From Neocallimastix lanati (nom. inval.) (taxonomy: Eukaryota; Neocallimastigomycota; Neocallimastigomycetes; Neocallimastigales; Neocallimastigaceae): a stretch of 57,500 nucleotides of DNA. The stretch is from NCBI GenBank assembly GCA_016946835.1, contig JACVTC010000090.1, positions 1 through 57,500 on the forward strand. The letters are read 5' to 3'. Below are positions 19,198 through 31,549 of the stretch, in pieces. The notes under the pieces were generated by a model, which saw nothing but the letters and a program-made list of their open reading frames with translations, did no database searches and was not told where the DNA came from. Position 1 is the stretch's first letter. Each line of letters starts with the position of its first letter. The translations under genes and the position numbers were made by a program.

Positions 19198-20937
19198 TGT
19201 GTAAAATAAAGTACTTATCAAGTCTAGGTTTGTGGTGTTGAAATTATAACTGAATTGAAATCTCAATTTCAGTTATTTACATTTCAATAGTTAACAAATA
19301 TTATTTATTTAATTATAAATAATATATATATTTAAATAATTAATAATTAATATAAATTCTTATTTAATATTCAAGGAATTATCTTAGGCCTAATAATTCT
19401 GAGAATATTAGTAAATAAGATTTATATTAATAATTTCAATTATCTACATATGACGTCACATGTATTTATTTATATTATGTTTATATATATGTTTACATCA
19501 TATATATTAACTACTATTTTTAATTATTCAAATTAATTATATAATTATAAATTAAATTTATTTAGTTATATTAAATATTTTAAACATATCGATATTGTTA
19601 TTATCTTAATATTTTATTAATATTCATATTACTATATTATTAATATCTTATAATTAAATATTATTATTATGTAACTTACAAAGTATAAAAGAAAGATGTA
19701 AAAATCTATCTTTTATGTTCTTTGTAAGGTTATTGTACTTACAATAATTATATACTAATAATTCAATAAATAAATATTTTCATAAATCCTTCAAAGAAAT
19801 TATTATTTAAAATATTCTTAGATATTAAGTGTTTAAATAACTTAACTATTTATCTTATATTATTTTTATATTATTATTAATTAATTATTGTTGGATTATT
19901 AATATATAATTCAACATATTAACCTAGTAACGTTATTAATCATAAAACTATTTTATATCTTAATTTTAACATGTGGCTATTCTAAACTAACTTTACTACA
20001 CTAATAACACTATATCTTAAACCTCTATTATTTAATTAATTATTTTCTTTTTTAATTTCTTTTATTTATTTATTTTATTTATTAACTAATTTTCAACAAC
20101 CACTTAACTGGGTAACGCAGGGTCCTTTCCGGAGTTCCCACTAGCAGTTAAGGTTTTACAAACTATAATATAATTGTTTTATAAGAAAGTAACTATTCTA
20201 ATAATAGTTACGAAACTAATAATAAAATTTAAATTTTCCTATTCTATACGATTTTCCTATTCTATACGATTTTCCAACTATCGTTCAATAGTTGAAAAAT
20301 TAACTCTTTTTATACTTTTTCAAAATAAAGTTTTAAATCAAAATAAATTTTAATAAATTACATAAACATATTATTTTATATTATCAATTACATTATATAA
20401 TAAATTACATGAAATGTTATGAATTATTTTAATATAAATCCTATTTAAAACTATCTAATTTTTCTAAAATTTTCTATGAAGAAAATTTAGAGTTTAATTC
20501 ATTAATTATATGATTAAATATATTCTATCCATATATTTAATTTAAATTTTGCCAAGTTGTGAAAACCAATTTACTAAACCACAACTTGCTATTTTTATTT
20601 TTAGAATTTCTATAATTTAAAAGACAAGTAAACAAAACGGCAAGTTTTTGTAAACAAACGGAAAAGGCAATATTCCTTTAATTATTTTAATTTAACTAAT
20701 TAATGACTAATTATTTTTTAATTTATGAAGTTTCGTGATTCAACTGAGTAATTGTTACGTAAATTCTCCAAATAATTTAGTCATAAATTTTTGAGAAAAT
20801 TATTTAAATTAATAATTTGGAATACATTTAAATTTATATTAAAAATTTGGAAAACATTTTTATCCACAATAATTTACATTACATTACATTTAAATACGTA
20901 TTCAAATTATTAAATATTTTACAAATATTTTACAACA
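19198..20937 (-). repeat. Putative 3' LTR of G3 (boundaries tentative)
   Basis: Downstream of the G3 integrase stop on the - strand, a purine-rich tract ends at 20938 and TGTTGTAAAAT begins at 20937. The left edge at 19198 gives ATTTTACACA on the - strand, so the ends are an imperfect inverted repeat. I could not find a second copy right of G3, so this rests on termini and position only. It contains an 18-bp duplication CTATTCTATACGATTTTC at about 20240-20275 and no ORF. Confidence 0.35.
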
Positions 20938-20956
20938 TGGTCCGCCTCCAGGATTC
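20938..20956 (-). promoter_or_regulatory. G3 polypurine tract (putative)
   Basis: On the - strand GAATCCTGGAGGCGGACCA precedes TGTTG. It is the only GC-rich purine-rich stretch in the 300 bp after the pol stop. The rest of 20957-21264 is AT-rich with CTAAA and AAAAT repeats. Confidence 0.4.
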
Positions 20957-21264
20957 AGATACCAGACGAATCTAACAGTTAGGCATAACTATACTAAAAT
21001 TAAGCAAACTAAACTAAACTAAACTAAATTAAAATAAAATAAAATATAATAAAATAAAAATAATTAATTAACCATTTTATAGTACGAACTTTTTTGAATA
21101 AAATTACATGATATTAATAAAGTTACATGAATATAAAATATTATAAGAATACATGAATATTAATAATATTTAATAATATAAAATAATATTTAGTAATATT
21201 GATATTAATAAATTAATATAAGTTTAATATTAATAAAGTAAAGATTCATTTTCAAGTTTTAATT

Positions 21265-22250
21265 TTAGTTATTTTTGTTAAATTCTTTTAAGAGTTTAGG
21301 GCAATTTAAATTTTCTTCGGGTTCCCAAGATGCTTCAGATAAAGGATAGCCTTTCCATTTAATAAGATATTGGGTTTTGCCATAATGTTTTCTTTTATCA
21401 AGAATTTTTTCAACTTCGTATTCTTCTTCATTGTCAATAACTACCGGTGGTGGTGGTTCTTTCTTTCGTCCAAAGTGATCTTCATAAAATGGTTCAAGTT
21501 CAGAAACATGTATTACAGGATGGATTCTGATTTCTTTTGGTAAGTCTAACTTATATGAAACGGGAGAAATTTTCTTAATGATTTTATATGGACCAAGTTT
21601 TCTAGGTTTAAGTTTTTTATTTCCATTATGAATTATAAGTGAACTATTAATCCACACTTTATCACCAGGTTTAAAATTTGGAGCTTCAATACGATATTTG
21701 TTTGCGAATTCTTCTTGCTTTTTTCTTGCTTGTTGTAAATTTCCATTAAGTGTTTTGAATAATTCTGAAAGGTCTTTTGTGAATTCATCAGCTCTAGGAA
21801 CATCTGTACTGTTTGGAATTGATGGTGAATATCTTGGATTATATCCATAGTTTGCATAAAAAGGTGAGTGCTTAATTGATTCTTGAATTGAATTATTATA
21901 ACTGAATTCTGCTAGGAATAAAAAATTATACCAATCAGAACCTTTAAAGTTTGAATAACATCTTAAGTATTGTTCAATAACGGAGTTCACCCTCTCCGTT
22001 AAACCATTGGTTTGGTGATGGAAGGGAGAAGCAAGTTTCGTTGTGATATTGAAAGATTTACAAATAGCTGACCAAAATTTTGAAGTGAATTGAGAATCTT
22101 TATCAGAAAAAAAATCGGAGGGTGGTTTATGAATACGAAAGAGATCATTTAGGTCTTTCTTGGGAACAAATGAAACAGAAGCAGCAGCTGGAGATTTAGA
22201 TTTTCTAATAAATTTTTTGTCTTCATTTTCTATAATATATTTCTTCGAAG
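21265..22250 (-). pseudogene. G3 Pol remnant: start of RT fused by deletion to integrase C-half and chromodomain
   Basis: On the - strand the reading after gag-pro gives [18 protein letters not shown], the first RT block, and then at about 22145-22160 jumps straight into the integrase core ([19 protein letters not shown]). The RT palm, RNase H, the integrase zinc domain and the first catalytic Asp are missing. Downstream it is open: TNGLTERVN with the catalytic Glu, then [18 protein letters not shown] (GPY/F), and a strong chromodomain ([29 protein letters not shown]). The last 241 codons (to 21265) form an uninterrupted frame. It cannot encode an active polymerase. Confidence 0.85.
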
Positions 22251-23687
22251 CTAGAGGATTGGATCATAATGAAGTTTTTCATTTTGTTTGGGTTTAATCT
22301 CGCTATCAAAAGGACAATAAGGGGGTGATTCATTAGTGTATATTTCACTGAAAGTGTCTATAAATGGAAGTAATTTTTTTGGTAATGATTTGCTTATTTT
22401 ATTATTGATTTCTTCATTTTCATTTTTGTCATTTTGTTTAGTAGTATTTAAAGAAACATAAGAAGTAAAGGAGTTAGGGATGATTAAACAATTTTCAACA
22501 CAATAATTGGAATTAAATCTTAAGACTTTATTTTTGAAGTCAATATCAGGATTGTGAGTAGAAATCCATTCGAAACCTAAAATAGCACAATAAGAAGGAA
22601 GGTTAACCACATAGAATTGCGTCTTACATTTATGATTATTATAAGTGATGGAAATAGGAAGAGTTTTACCAAGAATAGTTTGCTTTCCACCGATGCCAGA
22701 TACCTTAGGGAAATTAGTTTTGGTTGAATAAGGGATATTATTTTCTTTAATATAGTAGATATCCATTAAATTGATTTGAGAACCAGTATCGAGTAGAATT
22801 TTAGCGGTAGAATTTGTATTATCAATACTTAAAGAAAATTCGTAAATAGGAAGATTTGAGTCAGAAACTCTAGGTCTGGATAAAGGTTTTGATTCGGTAT
22901 TAGAAATATAAGTGCTACTTGATGAAGGTTTATTTTTATTTTTATATTTATTTTTAAGTGGACAATTGTCGAGAGAATGTTCAGAGGATTCACAATATAG
23001 ACAAAGATTTTCTCTTCTTCTTCTTTCTTTTTCTTCTTGAGATAGAGGTCCATGAGGTTTGGATTTAAATTGTTTTTGGAAAAAGAATGATTTTTTGCCC
23101 TTTTTATTTTTATTATTATTACTATTATTTGAATTTTGACCTTGAAGATTGGAAAATTGTCTATGAGTAGAGATATGATTATCGATTCTAGATGCAATTG
23201 TTTGCATAGCAAAGAGGGTTTGAGGTCCAGGAAACATTTCTAAAATTCTAGTAGCAATATGGTCGTGTAGACCGGCAAGAAAGGCGTCCATCTTGGCTTC
23301 TTCATTCCAAGAAGATTCATCGGCGTATTTATTAAATTCTAAAATATAATTTCTGACTTCACCAATTCGTTTTTGTTTGATTGTTCTTAATTTCTGGTTG
23401 GCAAAAAAGGTAGAATCGTGGCTTCCAAATATTGATTTTAGTCTAGCAATGAATTGATTATAATTAAGGAGACAAGGATCTTGGTTTTCAATGAGAGTAG
23501 CAGCCCAATTCATGGCGTTTCCATACAAACGAGAAATGATATAGATTACTTTAGCTTCATCGTTTGCAAATCTTTCCGGTTGAATCATAAAAATAAGTTC
23601 CATTTTAGCTAGAAATCCTTTAAAGAATCGACGATCACCAGCAAAACCGTCCTTAAAGGTAGGATTTTCTTGATTATAGTCGTCCAT
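22251..23687 (-). CDS. G3 Gag-protease (478 aa) of a Ty3 chromovirus
   Basis: ATG at 23687. The first ~190 residues are a gag capsid region ([34 protein letters not shown]), followed by an Asn-rich linker, a CCHC knuckle [14 protein letters not shown] (C-x2-C-x4-H-x4-C) and a retropepsin domain with [12 protein letters not shown] and [12 protein letters not shown]. Gag and protease share one frame, unlike G2. The frame stops at 22251 in the middle of the conserved pre-RT segment; RT-like sequence continues in another frame, so the end is a lesion. It may still make a Gag-like protein. RT and RNase H are absent downstream. Confidence 0.85.
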   Translation of the reverse strand: MDDYNQENPTFKDGFAGDRRFFKGFLAKMELIFMIQPERFANDEAKVIYIISRLYGNAMNWAATLIENQDPCLLNYNQFIARLKSIFGSHDSTFFANQKLRTIKQKRIGEVRNYILEFNKYADESSWNEEAKMDAFLAGLHDHIATRILEMFPGPQTLFAMQTIASRIDNHISTHRQFSNLQGQNSNNSNNNKNKKGKKSFFFQKQFKSKPHGPLSQEEKERRRRENLCLYCESSEHSLDNCPLKNKYKNKNKPSSSSTYISNTESKPLSRPRVSDSNLPIYEFSLSIDNTNSTAKILLDTGSQINLMDIYYIKENNIPYSTKTNFPKVSGIGGKQTILGKTLPISITYNNHKCKTQFYVVNLPSYCAILGFEWISTHNPDIDFKNKVLRFNSNYCVENCLIIPNSFTSYVSLNTTKQNDKNENEEINNKISKSLPKKLLPFIDTFSEIYTNESPPYCPFDSEIKPKQNEKLHYDPIL

Positions 23688-24931
23688 ATTGAAATAGATA
23701 AGGTAGAGTAGAATAAATTTTCAAAGATAAAGAATAGGCGGTAGAATCCAGAAGTTCCCAAAGTGGTAGTAGAGATTCCAATAATCCAAAAGTTGTTTAT
23801 TGGTAGGTTTCCAAGGTTAATGGATAAGAACACAAAATTTTAATAACACTTTATAATATTTTATAATTAAATATTTTTATTTTATAATTATTTATCAAAA
23901 ATTACTGAAATATAAACTAGATTATATAGTATTGGACCAACTAAATATATAATCTATCAAAGTTTTATACGATAAGTTCCTTTAGCCTTTTAGTGATAAC
24001 GCAGATAAAATCGATTGTTAATGTCTTATAGACAAAAGGAAGTAATATTGTTAGATTCTTTATTATATCTAACTTATTGTTAGCTGAAAAGAATAAAACA
24101 AATTATTTTCCATAAAACAAATTATTTTCCCCTATATCAATAGTATCTGAACACTAAAATGTTACGAAAACAGAGACCAACTTCTGTCGCTTTGGAAGTC
24201 GTATAAACCTTATATTTATATTTTAATCTTTGTTTTCTTAATTATAAAATTATAATATTAATTATAAAATTATTGATTGATAAAATAGAATAGTACTATT
24301 GACTCACAACTATAGAAAAAACCGTCAGTACTATTATAACTAGTGCCGCGAGTAAGCACGAAATAAAATTTTAAAATACTATATAATTTTAATCTTACGC
24401 CTTCGGTGACGTAAGCTCCTTATTCGCCAGAGTTGTTGCAAACCTAGAACCGTTTTCCTTTATAATAGGCTACGGTGCTCTCCTATAGAGTTTTACCTAG
24501 TCTAGAACCAAATCTATTCGTCGAGTGCAACACTAAAGAAGATAATTCTTCTAACTCTGTATATGAGCTCTATTCTCTCGTATAAACGCTTTTTAAATAA
24601 ATAAATAAAAAATAAAATTGCACAGGTTTTTCTTGCTATTATTTCAAGCAAGTAATTTATTAAAATAATTAAAAATAAAAATTATTATTATAATTATTAA
24701 TATTATTATTATTATTATTATTATTTTTTTTTTTTTTTTTTTTTTTTATTTATCTAAAACTAATTGATTTATTTACTAAATTAATCTAAAATATTTATCT
24801 AAAAATTAAAAATTTTCTTACTAAATTAATTTAATATTATTTAATTATTAATTAATTTTGTTGGGTAAATATTAGAATTAATTTTGAAGGGTTAAGGTAT
24901 TACAAGATTAATTTAATATTATCTAAAATTT
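23688..24931 (-). other. G3 leader / probable 5' LTR region, no gene
   Basis: Upstream of G3 gag on the - strand. It includes a mixed-composition block at about 24330-24560 with no long ORF, followed by an ATT repeat and T-run (24697-24748). Part is presumably the G3 5' LTR, but I could not align it to the left side, so its edges are unknown. Confidence 0.3.
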
Positions 24932-25231
24932 GGGAGAGTTGCATTTCCCCAAATTGCATTTCGCCAGATTGCATTTCGCCAAGTGGCGTAGTATTAAAAT
25001 GTTGCATTTCCCCAAGTTGCATTTCCCCAAGTTGCTATTCGCCAGGTTGCATTTCGACAAGTAGAGTATTGATATAAATAAATGAATAAATAAATAAATA
25101 TTAATTCAAAATATTTTTTTAAAATTGTTTTTATGCGATATTAATAATATTTAATTTTATTTATTGATTTATTTATTTATTTAATAATTTTCAATTTGGC
25201 GAAATGCAACTTGGCGAAATGCCCCACACCC
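24932..25231. mobile_element. MITE-like inverted-repeat element with 15-bp subterminal repeats
   Basis: The ends GGGAGAGTTGCATTTCCCC and (from the right, reversed) GGGGTGTGGGGCATTTCGCC are similar inverted repeats. The left arm has seven 15-bp units of the type TTGCATTTCGCCAAG (24939-25061); the right arm has inverted units at 25192-25224. Between them A/T-rich arms (ATAAATAAATGAATAAAT and its reverse) can pair, so the whole 300 bp could fold back. CTAAAATTT flanks both sides (24923-24931, 25232-25240), a 9-bp candidate target duplication. No coding sequence, so it would need a transposase in trans. Confidence 0.55.
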
Positions 25232-25232
25232 C

Positions 25233-25240
<8 letters not shown>

Positions 25241-25269
<29 letters not shown>

Positions 25270-26283
25270 GTTAAGGTAATGCAAGTTTTATCTTAATAGG
25301 GTAGTACAAATTTAATTTGAATTATTTGATCGGGTAGTACAAGAATTTTTGTTATAAGAATTAATTTCAACAACCATAGGATTAGGATTATCCGGTTGAA
25401 TTATATAATAGTGAGGTTAACTCAAAACAGACAAGGTGATAATTTGAATAGGAATCAATAGGCAGTAATTATTCGTCTGGGAGGAGATAGAATCCGAGAT
25501 TAAAAGATATAGAAGTCCGGTATTAAAGAGATAGTAGATAAGAAGATTTATTCAAAGATTATTAGACTAAGATAGAGAGAACCGGAAGAGTAGGTATTTG
25601 TTCTTTAATAGTAGAATAGTAAAAGTAGAAACCCAACGATTGCCAAAAGATATTGAGAAGGTAGAATTCCTAAAAGTACGGTAGAATGTCTGTGGGATAG
25701 CGTAAAGGTATTGAGGGCTTGGATTAGCTGGTGCTTTTATTGTAACGGAGGTGCTTCTATTGTAAAGGCGGGATGAGATATAGAAACACAGAAAGGAGAA
25801 AACTCAATAGGTTTACACTATCTGTATAAATAATTCGTTTTATTAGAAATATTTTTTATTAATTATAAAATTTAAAATAATTATTAATATTAATCAACAA
25901 GGTAATATTTCGAATTACTTATACGTTAATTATTATTAATAAAAGCACGAAGAAAAATATTTTCATTCGTGAAGTTCGCACTATTTATACTTTTAACGGA
26001 AAAACAGTTTTAACATGTAAAAATAATTTTAAAGAAATATTTAGAAATATGTTTGTACTAATTAATAATGTAAAGTTTCTAGAATATAGATTTTAATTGA
26101 TGAAAATGAATCTTATCAAAAAAGAATAAAATAATTTATATAATAAGAATTTCTAAATTCATTTCGGTTAAATTACAAACCGAAAGAATCTTTAACTTTC
26201 TATAATTTTATACAGAAAGAATATTCAAGAAGATATTATTAATAATTAATAAAATAATTAATAAAATAATTATTTATGCAAAA
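25241..26283. other. No gene found; T-run then mixed-composition sequence
   Basis: It begins with a poly-T tract (to about 25264). Positions 25360-25830 are less AT-biased, with many AGTAGA/AGATAG words resembling the G3 leader near 23700-23800, so this may be leader sequence of a related element. No ORF over 60 codons. Confidence 0.3.
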
Positions 26284-26357
26284 TGGGTTGAGGTGTGAGT
26301 CAAACCCATGAAGTATTGGTCATGGTCAATGTAACTAACCATTGAACCAAGGTTCTA
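26284..26357 (-). tRNA. tRNA-like sequence (pseudogene or SINE head), CAT anticodon-like
   Basis: On the - strand: A box TGGTTCAATGG (26349-26339) fits TRGYNNANNGG; B box GGTTTGACTCA (26306-26296) fits GGTTCGANTCC at most positions; between them ATTG...CAAT can form a short stem around a CAT triplet. It is followed by CAACCCATTTT. The acceptor strands do not pair, so it is not a functional tRNA. The best reading is a degenerate tRNA or the head of a tRNA-derived SINE. Confidence 0.3.
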
Positions 26358-26367
26358 ATTTTACTAA

Positions 26368-26384
26368 CTGAGGATTTCGTTACA
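26368..26384. repeat. 17-bp direct repeat CTGAGGATTTCGTTACA, right copy
   Basis: It matches 19181-19197 exactly (19 bp if the flanking A and T are counted) and directly abuts LINE sequence starting at 26386. Confidence 0.6.
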
Positions 26385-26385
26385 T

Positions 26386-29366
26386 TAAGGCCTACTAAAG
26401 TTTCTAAACGGTCAACTCATATTTGTAAAACAAAAAATTCAGATATTTTATCACATAATTATTTTTCAATCTTAGAAAATGACCTCGATTCTCATTACAA
26501 TTCGCTTACGGCTGATGAAATGGTAGAAAAATTTATCAATACAGCAAATAATATCGGGAAAGATATTAAGATTTTTATTCCAACAAATTTAAAAGGCTTT
26601 TATTCCAACAAATTTAAAAGGCTCTGCTTTTCATTGTCCTTATTACATTAAAAAACTATCTCATGAAAAACATATTGCATTTCGAAATATTAAGCCTTAC
26701 TTTAATTGTGAAAATGTTGATAATTACCTTGAACAATTTAATAAATATGAAAAAATTTGCAAATTAATCAAGAAAACTAAGAGTAAATTTCGTTCTGCTA
26801 GATTTAAGGCTAATATAGTAAAAATAGGTAATTATTTTTTGAATAAAGATTTCAAAAATGGTTGGAGATGTTTAAAGAAAATGGCTAAACCATCATATTC
26901 ATCTACCTCCCTTACTTGCATTAAATCTAAATTTGGTCAAGATATTATCTCTCCTACAAAGCAATTAGATAAATGGTCTGAATATTATAAAGATCTAGCT
27001 TCTGATCCCTCAGGTCACAGCCTTAATCGTAATTACTGGAATCATGCTTTAAGGAATATTAGTCTTAGATCCTCTACCTGGAATATAAATGGTCCAATTA
27101 CGATTGAAGATATTAAAAAAACTATTTCATCGATGAAAAATAACAAAGCACCTGGCCCCCATGGTATTCTACAAAGCTCTTTTTTACAACGAAGAATTAC
27201 TAGAATCACATCCTGCTGCTGGAAAGTGTCTAAAATTGATATTTAATAAAATATGGAATGGGTCCTTTCCTAAAAAATGGAACTCAGCTTCTATTATATC
27301 AATTCCTAAGAAAGGTGACCTATCAGATTGTAGTAATTGTCGAGGTATTTCTCTCATTAACGTTGGATTAAAAATCATTTCAAAAATTATAACAGATAGA
27401 ATATCTACTTACGCACTCTCACACAATTTCATTAGACCTGAACAATTTGGATTTCGCAACCGCGAAGAATGCATTAGTTTATTCATTTCCGTTAGAGAAA
27501 TTTGTCAAAGAAGAAAATTTCAAGGAAAATTCACATATTTAGCTTTTTTAGATCTTAAAAAAGTTTATGATTCAGTTCCTATTTTTAACATTCTTACTAA
27601 ATTATATCATTATGGAGTACGCGGTAAATGTTTTGATTTTCTTTGTAATTTATATACTTCATCTAAAGCACGCGCTCGATTTGCTTCAATGTTATCAAAT
27701 GAATTTCCTATTAAAAGAGGTGTTCGTCAAGGTTGTCCATTATCTCCAATCTTATTCAATTTATTCATCAATGATATACTAAATGACTGTGAAAAGTATG
27801 GTGTTAATGTTGGAAGAAAAAAGTGTTGTGGTGGACTCTTTGCTGATGATGTTGTTCTCATTGCTCCAAGTGCAAAAAATTTAGAAAAATTATTAAAAAA
27901 GGTACATAAAAGGGCAAATTTAAATGAAATGACTTTTGGTATTGAAAAGTGTGCAACTATGGTTATAAAACCAATGAACTTCCAACCTCCTCCAAACTAT
28001 AGTAATCCAACCTTCTATTTAGGAAAGAATGATATTCCTAAAGTTTCTAGTTATATTTATCTTGGTATTCCTTTTTCAGATGATCTCTTACTAGAACACA
28101 TTATATCTCACATGCATTTTAAAGTTAGAAAATCCCTTCTTTCATTTACACGTTTCTTTTCAAATAAACTTATTCCTATTGTATACAAGAAAAAAGTTCT
28201 TCAATCCTTTGTTATTAGTAAAGTAATTTAAATATTCTTCTTTACTTGGTTCAAACAAATCTAGAACGGCTAGAATTCAAACATTAATTAATACTGGTCT
28301 ATTTTGGTGTATCGGTTCCTTCTCTAAAAATGGTAAAACAAATTCAGAAAACAATGACTGTATTAGACATAATTCAACAATGAGTACTTATGCTTTATCT
28401 CGTGATCTAAGCATCCCTCCTATTGCTGGTATCTGCGCAGCCTTACAGATTAAATCATTTGCAAAATGGAGTAAATCAAACTGTATTATAAAGGATCTTA
28501 TTAATTCTATTCCTAAAATGCCTTATTATTCCTGGACTAAAGAATATAGAACAATATATAAAAAAATCAAAAAATATAAATGTGTAAAATATGACGATAT
28601 TATAGAACGTTACTGGAAGTCAGTTTCCAGATTTCAAGGTATTAAAGGTCAAAACTACCATAGTAACAAGTTCTCAAACAATAAAGCTATAATCATGCTT
28701 AGCTTAAAATATCCCCAATTCAACTTAGGGTTTTCGTGGATTATACGTTTACGCTGTGGTTATAAATACAATACTACTATTGCTATTAGAATGGGTAGAG
28801 TTTCAGAAGATTGTCCAAAGTCTTGCCCCTGTTGTGGTGAAGGTAATCAATCTTTTGAACATTGGATTTTTAAATGCGATGCTCTTGCATCTTTTAGATG
28901 GAATTCTTTAAATTTCATCGATGATCTCTATGTTTTATTCCTTAGGAAGATTAGAGCGTTTAATCCTCTTTCTTCCTATGACTCTATTTCTGATTTTGAA
29001 GATTATATCAATCATTATATATACTTGTTCCTTCTTGGTGGAACTTTAGTTTTAAATGAACTACATTTCGATAGTGGGGAACAGAGACATTTAAATGAAC
29101 TACTTTTCAAAAGTTCATCTGAGTCACCTGTTCCAAAAATTGTGGGCTTTGCTGAATTCTTAACAAGTGCAATACCTATCATAAGTAGTTCGTTTGAGCT
29201 ATTATTTGATAGGTATTGCAAAATACCAAACTTATCCAAGAGCGTCGACGTCGTACTGATAAGGCATAATGATAATACAGGATCATCATCTATTACTACG
29301 AAGGTTGATCGCCCTTGTAGTTCAATAAATGATGAATCCAGGGAGAGTTTAGTGGACACCACACTA
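26386..29366 (+). pseudogene. LINE-b: 5'-truncated, broken copy of the LINE at 47040-51386
   Basis: It starts abruptly at the RPTKVSK segment after the endonuclease domain and runs to the DTT end of the ORF, but has no 3' UTR or poly(A). It is very close to the intact copy on the - strand. Lesions: a 25-bp tandem duplication (about 26575-26624), a gap near 27165 that removes codons and shifts frame, and a premature stop at 28229-28231 (VISKVI then stop). Open pieces are 26839-27246, 27161-28231 (RT, with FLDLKKVYDSVP, RGVRQGCPLSP and LFADDVVL) and 28380-29390 (C-terminal part with the CPCCG...H...C motif). It cannot make an intact enzyme. Confidence 0.88.
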
Positions 29367-29371
29367 TCTGT

Positions 29372-29790
29372 AAAATTAATTAGATCATAACCAACGAAAT
29401 TCGAACTTTCAGTTATGTTAATAAATTCAACAATAAATTTTCTTCTTTTGAAACTAAATCAATGGTAAAAGATTTTCTTTATAGTAGCATTTACTCACCG
29501 TCTACTCAATTCTTCAATCTTTGTGTCAGTTGGAACATTAATGGATGGAATGCTGAAAAACGTGATGGTATTAGATACTTTAATAATGATATTTTTTAAA
29601 CCTATCTATATTTGCTTGAAAGAGGTCGGTAATAGCAAATACCTTAATGGACTTTCAAATAATTACCCATTTCTTTGTCACTTTAATGATGTACTGGATA
29701 ATTGTGATAAGTATGGTGTAAATTTAGATTCTCAACATTGTTGTGGTGGACTCCTTGCCGATGATATGCATCCAAATTCTCTTGAATAGT
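29372..29790 (+). pseudogene. LINE fragment: endonuclease N-terminus joined to RT palm by deletion
   Basis: The first part matches the start of the LINE endonuclease (FFNLCVSWNINGWN, then CLKEVG where QET is expected, with a stop at about 29598). Near 29680 it switches to the RT palm (CDKYGVNLDSQHCCGGLLADD). Several hundred codons between are missing. It differs from LINE-b more than LINE-b differs from the intact copy, so it comes from a separate subfamily. No poly(A) was found. Confidence 0.75.
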
Positions 29791-30987
29791 TAAAAGAAGT
29801 TATTATATTGTTAAAATTAATCTTATTTATTGTTTAATTATTTTTTTATTAATTTTATTTATATTTTAATGTTTATTACCTATTCTATCTTTTTATTATA
29901 ATATTAATATATAACAAATATGTGCAGTAACATATTTGTATATTTAATAATAATTATTAAATATTAAATTTATATCTCTTTTGTCAATAATAATATTTGA
30001 AATAATTTCTTAATCATAGATATATTATTAATTATAATATTAAATATATTAAATAGTCAATTTCTTCTAAATATATATAAGAATATTATTATATATATAA
30101 TTTAAATATTCTTATTTATTTTAAAGTTTATAATTATTTTATATATTATAATATAATGAAATATTATATTTAATTATAATTAAAATTATATATATATGTA
30201 TTAATATTTATAATATATTATATTCTTTCATATAATTAAATATATTTATATTATTAATTATAATTTTTATATGTAAATAATCCTAATAATAACCCTAATT
30301 AATAACCATTCTTCATATTTTATTTAGAAATGAAAATTATTAATTATAATTTTAGGAAAAGATACTAATATTAATAAAATTTAATTATACTATTAAAAAT
30401 ATATTTCACATAAAAGACCCCCATATCAATATGTAGATCACATGACATTCAGATGAAGTGATAAAAATATTTTACAGAGAAAGAAACAGATATTAATTTC
30501 TTTAATATCATATATAATGAAACTAAAACAACTTTGCTTTTACTTTTGTTTCTGATAGCGTCATGCTTCCAAATATTAAAATAAAAAAAAAATAAATGAA
30601 ATAATATAAATAATTAATGGAGAAAAGGAATCATTATTATAATAATAAATAATAAAAGAATGTTTATTAATAATAAATCATAAATCATAAATCATAAATC
30701 ATAAATAATTAATAATAAATAATAAATAATAAATAATAATAATAATAATAAATAATAAATAATAATAATAATAATAAATAATAAATAATAATAATAATAA
30801 ATAAATAATAATAACAATAAAATATTATTATAATTAATAAAATAATAATAAATATGAAACTTAATTTTCTATTTTTTTTTTCCTTTTTTAACTTTACTTA
30901 TAATTTCCTTAAGTTTACTTTTATTTTATTATTATTTGATATCTTTTTTTTTTTTTTTTTTTTTCTAAATTATTTTTCCGTATCTTA

Positions 30988-31019
<32 letters not shown>

Positions 31020-31443
31020 ATTTTTATTTTTAAATCTTAATAAAAAATAGTTAATAATTGTTAATATATAAAATTTAGTATAATCTCAAAGATATTAGTT
31101 ATTATATATATATAATATATAATATTATATATAATAAATATATTATATATTATATATTATATATATATATGAAAAAAATTAGGATGAATCTTTCTATTTT
31201 TACTTAAAATATATAGTACATATACATCTATGTATACTTAACAAAAAATGCATCAATTATATTATTTGATATTATTTGCCTTACTAATAAATATTAGTAA
31301 ATTTTATATTATTAATTTATTATTAATAACTACTAAATAATTGAATATGATATATATATGTGTTTATAATAAATATAAATATATATATATATATTTATAT
31401 TTATTATAAAATCTTTTAATTAAAAAAAAAATATTTTTTATTA
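29791..31443. other. AT-rich intergenic DNA with microsatellites
   Basis: No gene seen. It holds AAATCAT/AATAAT microsatellites (about 30674-30830), TA repeats (about 31105-31172 and 31370-31395) and T-runs (30945-30964, 30989-31010). Confidence 0.6.
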
Positions 31444-31549
31444 ATGGTTATAATTCCTTCATTTTGTTTTATTATATATATACATATTTTGTTTATTTTA
31501 TTTTTTTTTGTTTTTGTTTAAAAAATATGATTTCGTAAAACTATAATAG

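Noticed and set aside
24939-25061. Seven 15-bp repeats as a CRISPR array
   Set aside because: Units are contiguous with no spacers, the setting is eukaryotic and no cas genes occur.
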